From an uncultured Prevotellaceae bacterium (GTDB lineage Bacteria > Bacteroidota > Bacteroidia > Bacteroidales > Bacteroidaceae): a stretch of DNA of 64,000 nt. Positions 18,612-28,314 of the stretch are shown one piece after another. The notes beneath the pieces are model-generated. The model saw only the letters and a program-made list of their open reading frames with translations. It was not told where the DNA came from and made no database searches. A program made the translations under genes and the position numbers. How positions within the stretch are numbered: position 1 is the stretch's first letter; the number at the start of each line of letters is the position of its first letter. Where the stretch lies: contig ONDS01000008.1 of NCBI GenBank assembly GCA_900316685.1, positions 1 to 64,000 of the forward strand, written 5' to 3'.

Positions 18612-19964
18612 ATGGAAAATGTAATTAAGCTAAAAAAAGGCTTAGACATTAACCTGAAAGGAAAGGCGACCTTGAAATGTACTCCATTCAAGCTGGACAA
18701 GGAATATGCACTTGTACCAGATGCTTTTGAAGGGATGACACCCAAGGTTGTTGTCCGAGAAGGCGACCATGTCAAAGCCGGCGATCCACTTTTTGTCAAC
18801 AAGAAGTTTCCGGAAGTGGGGTTCGCATCACCCGTAAGCGGCAAAGTGACCTCTGTGCTGCGTGGGGAAAGAAGAAAATTACTCAGTGTGAAGGTTGAAG
18901 CCGACAAGACGCAGGAGTATGTAGACTTCGGCAAAGGCAAAGACCCCTCGCGACTGTCAGCCGATGAGGTGCTACAGCATCTTCTTAAGGCTGGCCTTTT
19001 TGGCTATATACGCCAACTTCCCTATGCCGTGTCAGCAGAACCATCTACGATGCCCAAGGCCATCTTTGTCAGTGCTTTCCGCGACATGCCCCTGGCTTCC
19101 GACTTTTCTTTCGAGTTGGAGGGTAATGAGAACTATTTCTCCGCAGGTCTTGCCGCCTTGTCAAGAATGGCCGAGACCCATGTCGGTGTCAGCGACAAGC
19201 AATCATTGTCTTTGGCGGATATGAAAAACGTGGAGATACATACCTTCTCAGGTCCTTGCCCCGCCGGCAATGTTGGTGTCCAGGTTAACCATATCTCCCC
19301 AGTCAATAAAGGCGAGGTGGTTTGGACTGTCGACCCCATGGCGGTTATCTTCATCGGTCGCTTGTTCGTAGAAGGAAAAGTCGACCTCCGCAAGCGCATA
19401 GCCATAGCAGGTAGCGAAGTGAAAGAACCCACTTATGCCGAGGTGCTTGTTGGTCAACCTATCAAATCATTGCTGGAACAGCAAGTTGACACTCATCACC
19501 ATCTGCGCATCATCAATGGCAATCCCTTAACAGGCAAGCCATGCAGTATGGATGACTATGTGGGTGCGTTGACTTCTGAAATCACTGTCATTCCTGAAGG
19601 CGATGACCGCGATGAGTTCATCGGCTGGATCATGCCTCGCTTCAAAGATTTCTCCTCCCATCGCAGTTATTTCTCATGGTTGATGGGCAAGAAGAAAGAA
19701 TATGCTCTGGATGCCCGCATCAAGGGTGGCGAGCGCCATATCATCATGAGTGGTGAGTACGACCGCGTGCTGCCTATGGACATCTACGGAGAATACCTTA
19801 TTAAAGCCATCATTGCCGGCGATATCGACAAGATGGAGCAGTTGGGTATTTACGAAGTGTCGCCCGAAGATTTCGCTGTGGCGGAATTTGTCGATTCTTC
19901 AAAACTTGAATTGCAGCGTATCGTCCGTGAGGGCTTAGACATGTTACGTAAGGAAAATGCTTAA
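18612..19964 (+). CDS. nqrA: Na+-translocating NADH:quinone reductase subunit A
   Basis: A 450-residue soluble subunit of the Na+-NQR complex, which oxidises NADH, reduces quinone and pumps sodium out of the cell. NqrA sits on the cytoplasmic side near the quinone site. The N-terminal LKKGLDINLKGKA and the biotinyl-lipoyl-like stretch ending in VREGDHVKAGDPLF are typical; the middle GPCPAGNVGVQ is also characteristic. First gene of a complete six-gene operon in the standard order, with 11 bases to nqrB. Confidence 0.96.
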   Translation: MENVIKLKKGLDINLKGKATLKCTPFKLDKEYALVPDAFEGMTPKVVVREGDHVKAGDPLFVNKKFPEVGFASPVSGKVTSVLRGERRKLLSVKVEADKTQEYVDFGKGKDPSRLSADEVLQHLLKAGLFGYIRQLPYAVSAEPSTMPKAIFVSAFRDMPLASDFSFELEGNENYFSAGLAALSRMAETHVGVSDKQSLSLADMKNVEIHTFSGPCPAGNVGVQVNHISPVNKGEVVWTVDPMAVIFIGRLFVEGKVDLRKRIAIAGSEVKEPTYAEVLVGQPIKSLLEQQVDTHHHLRIINGNPLTGKPCSMDDYVGALTSEITVIPEGDDRDEFIGWIMPRFKDFSSHRSYFSWLMGKKKEYALDARIKGGERHIIMSGEYDRVLPMDIYGEYLIKAIIAGDIDKMEQLGIYEVSPEDFAVAEFVDSSKLELQRIVREGLDMLRKENA

Positions 19965-19975
19965 ATCATATTATT

Positions 19976-21139
19976 ATGAGCGCGCTTAGAAATTTTCTCA
20001 ACAAGATAAAACCCTCCTTCCAACCAGAAGGAAAGTTGCATGCTTTCAGGAGCATCTTCGATGGGTTTGAAACATTTTTGTATGTACCCAATGAGACATC
20101 CAAAAGTGGAGCCAACATTCATGATGCCATTGATTCCAAACGTATCATGAGTTTGGTGGTCATCGCCCTGATGCCTGCATTGCTCTTCGGTATGTACAAT
20201 ATCGGTTATCAGAATTATGCTGCCGCCGGCACATTGGAAAGTGCCAGTTTCTTCAGCATCTTCTTCTATGGCTTCTTCGCCGTATTACCCAAGATTCTCG
20301 TCAGCTACATCGTCGGACTGGGCATAGAGTTCGCATGGGCACAATGGAAAGGTGAGGAGATACAGGAAGGCTATCTTGTGTCGGGTATCATCATCCCGAT
20401 GATTGTGCCAGTAAACTGTCCGTTGTGGATCCTTGCCTTGGCTTGTGCCTTTGCTGTCATCTTCGCCAAGGAAATCTTCGGTGGTACAGGAATGAACATC
20501 TTCAATGTAGCGTTGGTGGCACGTGCTTTTCTCTTCTTCTCTTATCCGCAGAAGATGAGTGGTGACAGTGTGTGGGTAAGCACTGACTCCATGCTTGGAC
20601 TTGGCAACAACTTGCCTGATGGATTCACGGCTGCTACGCCATTGGGACAGATTGGCCAGGGGGTAGAACCCAGCAGCAGTATCTGCGACATGATAACAGG
20701 ATTCATTCCCGGTTCTATAGGTGAGACCAGTGTCATCGCCATCGCTTTGGGAGCCATCATCCTCATCTTCACAGGCATCGCCTCTTGGAAAACCATTATT
20801 AGTGTCTTTGTAGGTGGAACAGTGATGGGATTGATATTCTCGGCCACTGGTCAGTCCACCATACCGTTCTACGAGCACCTGATTCTTGGCGGTTTTGCCT
20901 TTGGTGCCGTATTCATGGCTACCGACCCTGTGACCAGTGCACGTACGGAATGTGGCAAGTACATATATGGCTTCCTCATCGGCGCCATGGCCATCATTAT
21001 CCGTGTCATGAACCCAGGTTATCCCGAGGGCATGATGCTGGCTATCTTGCTGATGAACATGTTTGCCCCGCTCATCGATTATTGTATTGTTCAGCGCAAT
21101 ATATCGAAACGCATGAAACGTTCAACCTCAAAAAAATAA
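19976..21139 (+). CDS. nqrB: Na+-translocating NADH:quinone reductase subunit B
   Basis: A 387-residue membrane subunit with about ten hydrophobic helices. It holds a covalent FMN on a Thr and also riboflavin. The flavinylation site appears to be DGFTAATPLG near residue 220, with Ala where the common motif has Gly (S/T-G-A-T). It carries the main sodium channel of the complex with NqrD and NqrE. The gene lies 11 bases after nqrA and 7 before nqrC. Confidence 0.96.
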   Translation: MSALRNFLNKIKPSFQPEGKLHAFRSIFDGFETFLYVPNETSKSGANIHDAIDSKRIMSLVVIALMPALLFGMYNIGYQNYAAAGTLESASFFSIFFYGFFAVLPKILVSYIVGLGIEFAWAQWKGEEIQEGYLVSGIIIPMIVPVNCPLWILALACAFAVIFAKEIFGGTGMNIFNVALVARAFLFFSYPQKMSGDSVWVSTDSMLGLGNNLPDGFTAATPLGQIGQGVEPSSSICDMITGFIPGSIGETSVIAIALGAIILIFTGIASWKTIISVFVGGTVMGLIFSATGQSTIPFYEHLILGGFAFGAVFMATDPVTSARTECGKYIYGFLIGAMAIIIRVMNPGYPEGMMLAILLMNMFAPLIDYCIVQRNISKRMKRSTSKK

Positions 21140-21146
21140 GATTGTC

Positions 21147-21854
21147 ATGAAATTGAACACCAATTCCAATACATACACGATTGTCTATTCTATGATTATC
21201 GTGGTTGTCGTGGCTTTCTTGTTGGCGTTTGTCTTCCAAGCTTTGAAAAGTAAGCAGGATGCCAATGTGGCGCTTGACAAGAAGAAGCAGATTCTCTATT
21301 CACTGAACATTCGGGGGTTGGATGATGCCAAGGCCGCTGAGGCTTACAGCAAAACCGTACTCAGCGACAATGTGGTGTCTCTTGATGGTACCATCCAGGA
21401 GTTTACCGCCAAGGACAATGAAAGCACAGCTTTCAAGTTCAACAGCGCCGATTACAAAAACGACCGCCTTGCCCTTTACATCTGTGATGTGGATGGTCAG
21501 CGGAAATACGTAATTCCCGTATATGGAATGGGCCTTTGGGGTCCCATCAATGGCTATATTGCCTTAAACGAGGATAAGCAGACCGTCTATGGTGCTTATT
21601 TCAACCATGAGGGCGAGACAGCTGGTCTGGGTGCCGAAATCAAGGATGATGCCAGTTGGCAAGCCAAGTTCGTCGGCAAAAAATTGTTTGCTGAAGGCAA
21701 TCCGGAAATTGCCCTTGCCGTCAAGAAAAAGGTAGATAATGTCGATACTCAGGTGGATGCCGTAACTGGAGCGACTCTCACCTCTGATGGTGTGAGTGCC
21801 ATGCTTCACGAATGTTTGGGCAAATACATTAAATTCCTTCAATCCAAAGAATAA
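21147..21854 (+). CDS. nqrC: Na+-translocating NADH:quinone reductase subunit C
   Basis: A 235-residue subunit with one N-terminal membrane helix (about residues 10-32) and a periplasmic FMN-binding domain. The covalent FMN site is DAVTGATLTSDGV near residues 208-220, the ApbE-type flavinylation motif. GYLxLG-like and YFNHEGETAGLGAEI segments also fit the family. An ApbE flavin transferase is required for maturation; it is not in the window. Confidence 0.95.
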   Translation: MKLNTNSNTYTIVYSMIIVVVVAFLLAFVFQALKSKQDANVALDKKKQILYSLNIRGLDDAKAAEAYSKTVLSDNVVSLDGTIQEFTAKDNESTAFKFNSADYKNDRLALYICDVDGQRKYVIPVYGMGLWGPINGYIALNEDKQTVYGAYFNHEGETAGLGAEIKDDASWQAKFVGKKLFAEGNPEIALAVKKKVDNVDTQVDAVTGATLTSDGVSAMLHECLGKYIKFLQSKE

Positions 21855-21866
21855 GGAGAATCAATT

Positions 21867-22493
21867 ATGAGCAAATTGTTTTCGAAACAAAACAAAGAGG
21901 CGTTCGGCAATCCGCTGAACCTCGACCATCCTATACTTGTGCAGGTGTTGGGTATCTGCTCCGCATTAGCTGTCACTTCCCAACTCAAACCCGCCATTGT
22001 CATGGGTTTGGCCGTCACCATCATCACGGCCTTCTCCAATGTAATCATTTCAATCCTGCGCAACACCATCCCCAACCGAATACGTATCATCGTGCAGTTG
22101 GTGGTGGTTGCAGCTCTCGTTACCATCGTCAGCCAGATACTCAAAGCATTTGCCTATGATGTGAGTGTTCAGCTTTCTGTGTATGTAGGTTTGATCATTA
22201 CCAACTGTATCCTTATGGGCCGTCTGGAAGCGTTCGCCATGATGAACAAGCCTTGGCCCAGTTTCCTTGATGGTATAGGCAATGGCTTGGGCTACGCCAT
22301 GGTATTGGTCATAGTGGCTGCTGTTCGCGAATTGTTAGGTCGCGGCACCTTGCTCGGTTTGACCATCATTCCCCAGGGAGCCTACGAATGCGGTTATATG
22401 AACAATGGCATGATGACCATGCCTGCCATGGCGCTTATCCTCTTGGGATGTGTTATTTGGATTCACAGGGCTTATTTTTATAAGGAGAAGTAA
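21867..22493 (+). CDS. nqrD: Na+-translocating NADH:quinone reductase subunit D
   Basis: A 208-residue, six-helix membrane subunit, homologous to NqrE in inverted orientation. [14 protein letters not shown] near residue 30 and [14 protein letters not shown] near residue 110 carry the two cysteines that help bind the intramembrane iron centre. Twelve bases separate it from nqrC and two from nqrE. Confidence 0.95.
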   Translation: MSKLFSKQNKEAFGNPLNLDHPILVQVLGICSALAVTSQLKPAIVMGLAVTIITAFSNVIISILRNTIPNRIRIIVQLVVVAALVTIVSQILKAFAYDVSVQLSVYVGLIITNCILMGRLEAFAMMNKPWPSFLDGIGNGLGYAMVLVIVAAVRELLGRGTLLGLTIIPQGAYECGYMNNGMMTMPAMALILLGCVIWIHRAYFYKEK

Positions 22494-22495
22494 TT

Positions 22496-23122
22496 ATGGA
22501 TCATCTGATTAGTTTGTTTTTCCGGTCGATTTTCGTCGACAACATGATATTCGCGTTCTTCCTGGGCATGTGTTCCTATCTGGCCGTGTCGAAGAGCGTC
22601 AAGACATCGTTTGGTCTGGGTATGGCAGTCACCTTCGTATTGCTGGTAACCGTGCCTGTAGATTATCTGCTTCAGACCAAGGTGTTGGGTCCCGACTGTC
22701 TCATCGAGGGTGTTGACCTGTCTTACCTCAGTTTCATCCTTTTCATCGCTGTCATTGCCGGCATCGTGCAATTGGTGGAAATGACCGTCGAGAAATACTC
22801 ACCATCGCTATATGCAGCACTGGGTATTTTCCTTCCGCTCATTGCCGTCAACTGTGCCATCATGGGTGCCTCTCTGTTCATGCAGCAGCGCATCAATCTC
22901 GATCCATCAAGTTCACAGTACATCGGCAGCGTGGTCGACGCCATCGTTTATGCCCTTGGTAGCGGTATAGGTTGGACTTTGGCCATCGTGTCGATGGGTG
23001 CTATCCGTGAAAAGATGCAGTATAGTGATGTACCCGAACCACTGAAAGGTCTCGGCATCACCTTCATCACAGTAGGTCTCATGGCCATGGCCATGATGTG
23101 TTTTTCCGGTCTCAAAATCTAA
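22496..23122 (+). CDS. nqrE: Na+-translocating NADH:quinone reductase subunit E
   Basis: A 208-residue, six-helix membrane subunit paired with Nqr[15 protein letters not shown] near residue 25 and [12 protein letters not shown] near residue 120 hold the cysteines for the intramembrane iron centre. The start lies two bases after the nqrD stop, pointing to coupled translation. Confidence 0.95.
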   Translation: MDHLISLFFRSIFVDNMIFAFFLGMCSYLAVSKSVKTSFGLGMAVTFVLLVTVPVDYLLQTKVLGPDCLIEGVDLSYLSFILFIAVIAGIVQLVEMTVEKYSPSLYAALGIFLPLIAVNCAIMGASLFMQQRINLDPSSSQYIGSVVDAIVYALGSGIGWTLAIVSMGAIREKMQYSDVPEPLKGLGITFITVGLMAMAMMCFSGLKI

Positions 23123-23137
23123 GAAGGAGCAGTTACT

Positions 23138-24406
23138 ATGTTACAGTTTATCATAACAAGCATCGCGGTATTCCTCGTCATCATCCTATTGCTGGTCGTC
23201 ATCTTGTTGGTGGCGAAGAAATACCTGTCACCCAGTGGCAATGTGAATATCGAAATCAATGGCGACAAGACTATCTCCGTGGCACAAGGCAGTAGTCTGA
23301 TGACCACACTCAATGAGAACGGCATTTTCCTTCCTTCAGCATGTGGCGGCAAGGCCTCTTGTGGTCAGTGCAAGGTTCAGGTGCTCGAGGGTGGGGGAGA
23401 GATTCTTGATTCTGAGCGCCCTCATTTCACCCGCAAGCAAATCAAGGACCATTGGCGCCTGGGATGCCAATGCAAAGTGAAGGGCGACCTGAAAATCAAG
23501 GTGCCCGAGAGCGTGATGGGCGTGAAGGAATGGGAGTGCACCGTCATCTCCAACAAGAATGTGTCGAGCTTCATCAAGGAGTTCATCGTGGCTTTGCCTC
23601 CGGGCGAACACATGGACTTCATTCCCGGTTCGTATGCCCAGATCAAGATTCCCGCATACGACTGTATCGACTACGACAAGGACTTCGACAAGAACGATAT
23701 CGGTCCAGAATACCTGTCATCCTGGGAGCGTTTCAATATCTTCTCACTCAAGGCCCACAACCCCGAGGATACTATTCGTGCCTATTCCATGGCCAACTAT
23801 CCTGCCGAAGGCGATCGTATCACTCTCACCGTGCGTATCGCCACCACGCCGTTTAAGCCCAAACCTGAAGTGGGCTTTCAGGATGTGCCGACGGGTATCG
23901 CTTCGTCGTATATCTTCTCGCGCAAACCCGGTGACAAGGTGATCATGAGTGGTCCTTATGGTGATTTCCATCCCATCTTCGACTCCAAGAAAGAAATGAT
24001 ATGGGTAGGTGGTGGTGCAGGTATGGCTCCCCTTCGTGCACAGATTATGCACATGACCAAGACACTGAACACCCGCGACCGTGAGATGCACTTCTTCTAC
24101 GGCGCCCGTGCCTTAGTGGAAGCCTTCTTCGTCGAAGACTTCCTTGAGTTGGAGAAGGAATTCCCCAACTTCCATTTCCACTTGGCGCTCGACCGCCCTG
24201 ACCCCGAAGCCGACAAGGCTGGTGTGAAATACACTGCTGGCTTTGTTCATCAGGTGATGTACGAAACCTACCTGAAGGATCACGAGGCACCAGAGGATAT
24301 CGAGTACTACATGTGTGGTCCTGGTCCTATGTCGAAAGCCGTTCAGGGCATGCTCGACTCGTTGGGCGTTGATCCCGAAAGCATCATGTTCGATAATTTC
24401 GGATAA
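23138..24406 (+). CDS. nqrF: Na+-translocating NADH:quinone reductase subunit F
   Basis: The 422-residue NADH-oxidising subunit. It has one N-terminal membrane helix (residues 3-27), a [2Fe-2S] ferredoxin domain with C-x5-C-x2-C (ACGGKASCGQC, about residues 68-78) and the fourth Cys in LGCQCKV, an FAD domain with RAYSMANYP, and an NADH domain with GGGAGMAPLRAQ and YMCGPGPM. It ends with a C-terminal aromatic residue near the flavin (FDNFG). Last gene of the operon, followed by a strong terminator. Confidence 0.97.
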   Translation: MLQFIITSIAVFLVIILLLVVILLVAKKYLSPSGNVNIEINGDKTISVAQGSSLMTTLNENGIFLPSACGGKASCGQCKVQVLEGGGEILDSERPHFTRKQIKDHWRLGCQCKVKGDLKIKVPESVMGVKEWECTVISNKNVSSFIKEFIVALPPGEHMDFIPGSYAQIKIPAYDCIDYDKDFDKNDIGPEYLSSWERFNIFSLKAHNPEDTIRAYSMANYPAEGDRITLTVRIATTPFKPKPEVGFQDVPTGIASSYIFSRKPGDKVIMSGPYGDFHPIFDSKKEMIWVGGGAGMAPLRAQIMHMTKTLNTRDREMHFFYGARALVEAFFVEDFLELEKEFPNFHFHLALDRPDPEADKAGVKYTAGFVHQVMYETYLKDHEAPEDIEYYMCGPGPMSKAVQGMLDSLGVDPESIMFDNFG

Positions 24407-24428
24407 TAGGAGTAATTCTCTATATAAT

Positions 24429-24462
24429 ACAAGGCCGCGCTTAGGAAAAAGCGCGGCCTTGT
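24429..24462 (+). terminator. nqr operon terminator
   Basis: A perfect 14-pair stem (ACAAGGCCGCGCTT and its complement) with loop AGGAAA, 23 bases after nqrF, followed by a short T-rich run. Because the next gene converges from the other strand it may act in both directions. Confidence 0.85.
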
Positions 24463-24526
24463 TATTTGTTAACTCGAACCGACAGTTTTATCTCTTATTG
24501 GAGTTAATGCTATCAGCTTGGCAGTT

Positions 24527-25153
24527 TCACTTTATCAATCCAGCCTCGAGCAAAAGGGAAAGGACGACATCTGCGGCTTCCCTGCGTTTGCGCGGATATT
24601 CGTTGTATTTTGATACCAAGTTTGGAAAATCTTTTAGTAGGACTTCCATATCACTCTCCCTGATTTTTATAATAGCAGGTTCATCATGACCTTCTCTCGG
24701 CGAAAGGACATAGCAAACAAGGTTCTCCAATTTTGACTTGCTTTTGAACATCTTCGGTGAAAGAGGTATCGACGAACCGCCATAGCCAATAGAAAAGAAT
24801 GTTGATGGTGCTTTGTCTTGGCGGGCAAACAGCAAACGTCCGTCTTCAAAAGTCCATACCCTGACAAATCCGTCGTTGCCGAATACTTCCAATGGTCTTA
24901 AGTTAAGATACAAAGAGTCGGAATATGTCAACAGGAAACTATGCTTCTTGAGGTTCTTGCGTATCTCCTTATTGTCGGAATGCAGGATGAACAAAAGTCC
25001 CCTGTTCTTGACAGAAGAAAAGGAGAATTCTCCGTCTATCGCTTGCCATTGGCCAGCAAGGTAATCTCTATAACTTGCGCACCACTGATTCTGAGCCTTC
25101 ACTGTGACGGCAAAGAATAAAAGCAGCAATATAGTCCAAGTATGGATTCTCAT
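24527..25153 (-). CDS. Small secreted protein of unknown function
   Basis: A 208-residue protein with a signal peptide (MRIHTWTILLLLFFAVTVKA, cleavage likely before QNQW). The mature part is mixed alpha/beta without cysteine pairs or metal motifs that I recognise; it contains a run of basic residues near the end (YNEYPRKRREAA). Proteins of this shape are common in Bacteroidota but I cannot name a family with confidence. A GTG at 25162 is in frame, just after the maeB stop; the ATG at 25153 gives the better signal peptide. It is likely cotranscribed with maeB. Confidence 0.65.
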   Translation of the reverse strand: MRIHTWTILLLLFFAVTVKAQNQWCASYRDYLAGQWQAIDGEFSFSSVKNRGLLFILHSDNKEIRKNLKKHSFLLTYSDSLYLNLRPLEVFGNDGFVRVWTFEDGRLLFARQDKAPSTFFSIGYGGSSIPLSPKMFKSKSKLENLVCYVLSPREGHDEPAIIKIRESDMEVLLKDFPNLVSKYNEYPRKRREAADVVLSLLLEAGLIK

Positions 25154-25162
25154 GATAAACAC

Positions 25163-27499
25163 TCATGAAAGTACATGGGCCTCCTCTTTGAGGAAACGGA
25201 GAGGATAGGCCTTACCAATATGTTTGATCTTCTCTACATAAGCATCGATGACGGCGACGGCAATGATGTTGACCACGTCGCGCACCGAACTGCCGAAGTC
25301 GGTGAAATGGATGGGCTTGTTCAATCCCATCTGGATGGGACCGATGATCTCCACGTCGGTATTCATCGCCTGCAGCATTTTATATGAGGAGCGGGCACTG
25401 GTGAGGTTGGGGAAGATGAGCGTGTTCACATCCAATCCCTTCAGGCGTGTGAACGGGTACATCTCGTCACGTTCCTCCTTGTCGAGGGCGAAACCTATCT
25501 GCATTTCACCGTCGATGGCCATATCAGGATAAAGTTCCTGCAATTTTGCCACGGCCTTTCTCACCTTGCGCGAGCCTTCAGAGGTGTCGGAACCGAAATT
25601 GGAATGGCTGATCATGGCAATGTGGGGTTTCTCGTTGAAGAAACGCACCGCCTTGGAACTCAACCTGGCTAAGTCGACCAAATCGTCGGTATCGGGATTG
25701 TTGTTGATGAGCGTGTCGGCGATGTAAAGTGGTCCACGCGGTGAATTGATGATGTGCATCGTGCCAAACTGCTTATACTCAGGCTGGATGCCAATCACCT
25801 CCTTGGCCACCTTGATCGTATTGGAATACTTGGTGTATAGACCGGTGATGAAAGCATCGGCCTCGCCTGTTTCCACCATCATCATGCCGAAATAGTTACG
25901 CTCAAACATCTTGTCGTTGGCTTCTTGGAATGTATAACCATCGCGTTGGCGTTTCTCAGTCAGGATACGCGCATAACGTTCACGACGATCCGCCTCACGG
26001 TCGTGACGCAGGTTGACAATCTCTATGCCGTCAAGACTGAGTTCCAACTCGCGTGCCAGTTTTTCAATACGCTCGTCATTGCCTAAGAGGATAGGGTGAC
26101 AGATGCCTTCGGCATGAGCCTGAACGGCGGCCTTTAGCATGGTGGGGTGGATACCTTCAGCAAAGACCACACGCTGCGGATGATGGCGTGCAGTATCGTA
26201 GAGCTTTTGCGTGAGTTTGGTTTCCTGCCCAAGCAGCTGGCGCAATTCGTTCTTGTATGTCTCCCAGTCAGTGATGGTCTTACGAGCCACACCGCTGTCT
26301 ATGGCAGCCTTGGCCACTGCCGCCGACACCTCTGTGATGAGACGTGGGTCGACCGGTTTGGGAATGAAATAGGAGGGTCCGAAAGTGAGGTTGTTCACAT
26401 GATAGACATCGTTCACCACGTCGGGCACCGGCTGCTTGGCCAGATCGGCGATGGCATATACCGCCGCCAACTTCATTTCCTCGTTGATGGCGCGGGCGTT
26501 AACGTCGAGAGCTCCGCGGAAGATATACGGGAAACCTATCACATTGTTGATTTGGTTGGGATAGTCCGAACGTCCTGTAGACATCAACACATCGGGACGT
26601 GAGTCCATGGCATCCTCATAAGAAATCTCGGGTTCAGGATTGGCCAAGGCGAAAACGATGGGATTATTTGCCATGGAGCGAACCATGTCTTTGGAAAGGA
26701 TATTACCCTTCGACAGACCGACAAATACATCAGCTCCCTTTACAGCCTCTTCCAATGTGCTCACATCGGTGCGGTCGGTGGCGAAGAATTTCTTCTGTTC
26801 GTTCAGGTCTTTCCTGTCACTTCTGATTACACCCTTGGAATCAAGCATGAGGATATTCTCTTTCTTGGCACCGATAGCCATATATAACTTAGTGCAGGAT
26901 ATGGCGGCAGCACCCGCACCATTGACCACGATGCGGACTTCGGCGATATTCTTCCCTGCCACCTCAAGCGCATTTTTCAAACCGGCTGCGGAGATGATGG
27001 CTGTACCATGTTGGTCATCGTGCATCACTGGTATGTCAAGCGTCTTCTTCAAACGGTCTTCAATATAGAAACATTCCGGTGCCTTGATATCCTCGAGGTT
27101 GATGCCGCCGAAAGTGGGTGCAATGCGCTCTACGGCCTCGCAGAATTTCTCGGGGTCTTTCTCCGCCACCTCTATGTCAAACACATCAATGCCGCCATAA
27201 ATCTTGAAAAGCAAGCCTTTGCCTTCCATTACCGGTTTGCCGCTCATGGCACCGATATCACCCAAGCCCAGCACAGCCGTGCCATTGGAAATGACCGCTA
27301 CAAGATTGCCCTTGTCTGTATATTGGTAAACGCTATCGGGTTTTTCCTGAATTTCCAAGCATGGGAACGCCACACCTGGAGAATAGGCCAGCGACAAATC
27401 GGTTTGCGTACGATAAGGTTTGGTAGGTTTCACCTCGATTTTACCAGGTCGGCCATTCTGGTGATAGGCTAAAGCTGCTTCTTTTGAAATTTTTACCAT
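25163..27499 (-). CDS. maeB: NADP-dependent malic enzyme with C-terminal phosphotransacetylase-like domain
   Basis: A 778-residue MaeB-type enzyme that decarboxylates malate to pyruvate while reducing NADP+. The malic enzyme half (residues 1-420) shows [36 protein letters not shown], the metal-binding [11 protein letters not shown] and [11 protein letters not shown], and the nucleotide-binding GAGAAAISC. The C-terminal half (about 430-770) resembles phosphate acetyltransferase, a regulatory domain in this family rather than an active enzyme. The start is 86 bases after a consensus -7 box at 27585-27592. It provides NADPH and pyruvate. Confidence 0.95.
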   Translation of the reverse strand: MVKISKEAALAYHQNGRPGKIEVKPTKPYRTQTDLSLAYSPGVAFPCLEIQEKPDSVYQYTDKGNLVAVISNGTAVLGLGDIGAMSGKPVMEGKGLLFKIYGGIDVFDIEVAEKDPEKFCEAVERIAPTFGGINLEDIKAPECFYIEDRLKKTLDIPVMHDDQHGTAIISAAGLKNALEVAGKNIAEVRIVVNGAGAAAISCTKLYMAIGAKKENILMLDSKGVIRSDRKDLNEQKKFFATDRTDVSTLEEAVKGADVFVGLSKGNILSKDMVRSMANNPIVFALANPEPEISYEDAMDSRPDVLMSTGRSDYPNQINNVIGFPYIFRGALDVNARAINEEMKLAAVYAIADLAKQPVPDVVNDVYHVNNLTFGPSYFIPKPVDPRLITEVSAAVAKAAIDSGVARKTITDWETYKNELRQLLGQETKLTQKLYDTARHHPQRVVFAEGIHPTMLKAAVQAHAEGICHPILLGNDERIEKLARELELSLDGIEIVNLRHDREADRRERYARILTEKRQRDGYTFQEANDKMFERNYFGMMMVETGEADAFITGLYTKYSNTIKVAKEVIGIQPEYKQFGTMHIINSPRGPLYIADTLINNNPDTDDLVDLARLSSKAVRFFNEKPHIAMISHSNFGSDTSEGSRKVRKAVAKLQELYPDMAIDGEMQIGFALDKEERDEMYPFTRLKGLDVNTLIFPNLTSARSSYKMLQAMNTDVEIIGPIQMGLNKPIHFTDFGSSVRDVVNIIAVAVIDAYVEKIKHIGKAYPLRFLKEEAHVLS

Positions 27500-27584
27500 T
27501 GTGAGAACGTGAATTTTTATAAGTTATTGGTTAAAAATCATTACAAAATGAAAGGTAGAATACCTTAAAACAAATAAATCACTG

Positions 27585-27592
27585 CAAAGTTA
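27585..27592 (-). promoter_or_regulatory. -7 promoter box for maeB
   Basis: Reads TAACTTTG on the minus strand, 86 bases before the maeB ATG. It is separated by only 42 bases from the box of the divergent TetR gene, so the regulator could control both. Confidence 0.55.
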
Positions 27593-27634
27593 CGAAAAAC
27601 TGCTATAAAAAGGAGCTTTTTCCAAAAAAAAACG

Positions 27635-27642
27635 TAAATTTG
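27635..27642 (+). promoter_or_regulatory. -7 promoter box for the TetR regulator
   Basis: TAAATTTG fits TAnnTTTG and lies 21 bases before the ATG at 27663. No clear operator palindrome was found between the two divergent promoters. Confidence 0.55.
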
Positions 27643-27662
27643 CCGAAAGAAACGAACAGCTT

Positions 27663-28295
27663 ATGGAAACTACTGCTAAAAACGCCACCAATGCATACCG
27701 ATTGAACCTGAAGGAGAAAATACTGAAAACAGCCAATACCTTTTTTCATAGCCAGGGTATCAAGTCGGTCAAGATGGACGATATCGCCCATCATCTTACC
27801 ATTTCCAAACGTACGCTATACGAGCTGTATGGCAACAAAGAGGAACTACTGCTGGCATGCATCAAGAGAGGCCAGGAAGAGCTTTCCCTCCATATACAGG
27901 AAATGGTAAATGAGGGTGCCAATATCATGGAGATTTTCATCGAGCTGATAGCCAAAAAAATTGAAACGGTCAATCATATTCATCCCCGTTATTTCACGGA
28001 GATAAACAAATACCCTTCCGTGATGGCTTATCTGGATAAGAAACGAGAGGAAAACCAAGCCAATTCGGAATCATTCTTCAGAAAAGGTGTGGAGGAGGGC
28101 TATTTCCTTCCCGACATCAATTTCAACATCGTAGTGGAGATCAGTAATAATTGCGTGGAGCATGTGATGAGCAGCGAGATGTACAACCATTATCCACTTC
28201 ACGAAATCAACCGCACGATAACAATCGTTTTCGTGCGTGGCCTGTGTACGGAAAAAGGTGTGAAGTGCATCGATCAGATGCTTGCCAAATTATAA
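27663..28295 (+). CDS. TetR/AcrR-family transcriptional regulator
   Basis: A 210-residue DNA-binding protein. Residues 17-63 form the TetR helix-turn-helix: LKTANTFFHSQGIKSVKMDDIAHHLTISKRTLYELYGNKEELL in family layout, with the recognition helix in the ISKRTLYELYGNK part. The rest is an all-helical ligand and dimer domain whose ligand is unknown. It is divergent from maeB with 163 bases between starts, and convergent with relA. Regulation of itself and possibly maeB is the simplest hypothesis. Confidence 0.87.
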   Translation: METTAKNATNAYRLNLKEKILKTANTFFHSQGIKSVKMDDIAHHLTISKRTLYELYGNKEELLLACIKRGQEELSLHIQEMVNEGANIMEIFIELIAKKIETVNHIHPRYFTEINKYPSVMAYLDKKREENQANSESFFRKGVEEGYFLPDINFNIVVEISNNCVEHVMSSEMYNHYPLHEINRTITIVFVRGLCTEKGVKCIDQMLAKL

Positions 28296-28314
28296 TGAGA
28301 TTTCCCATCCGCCA

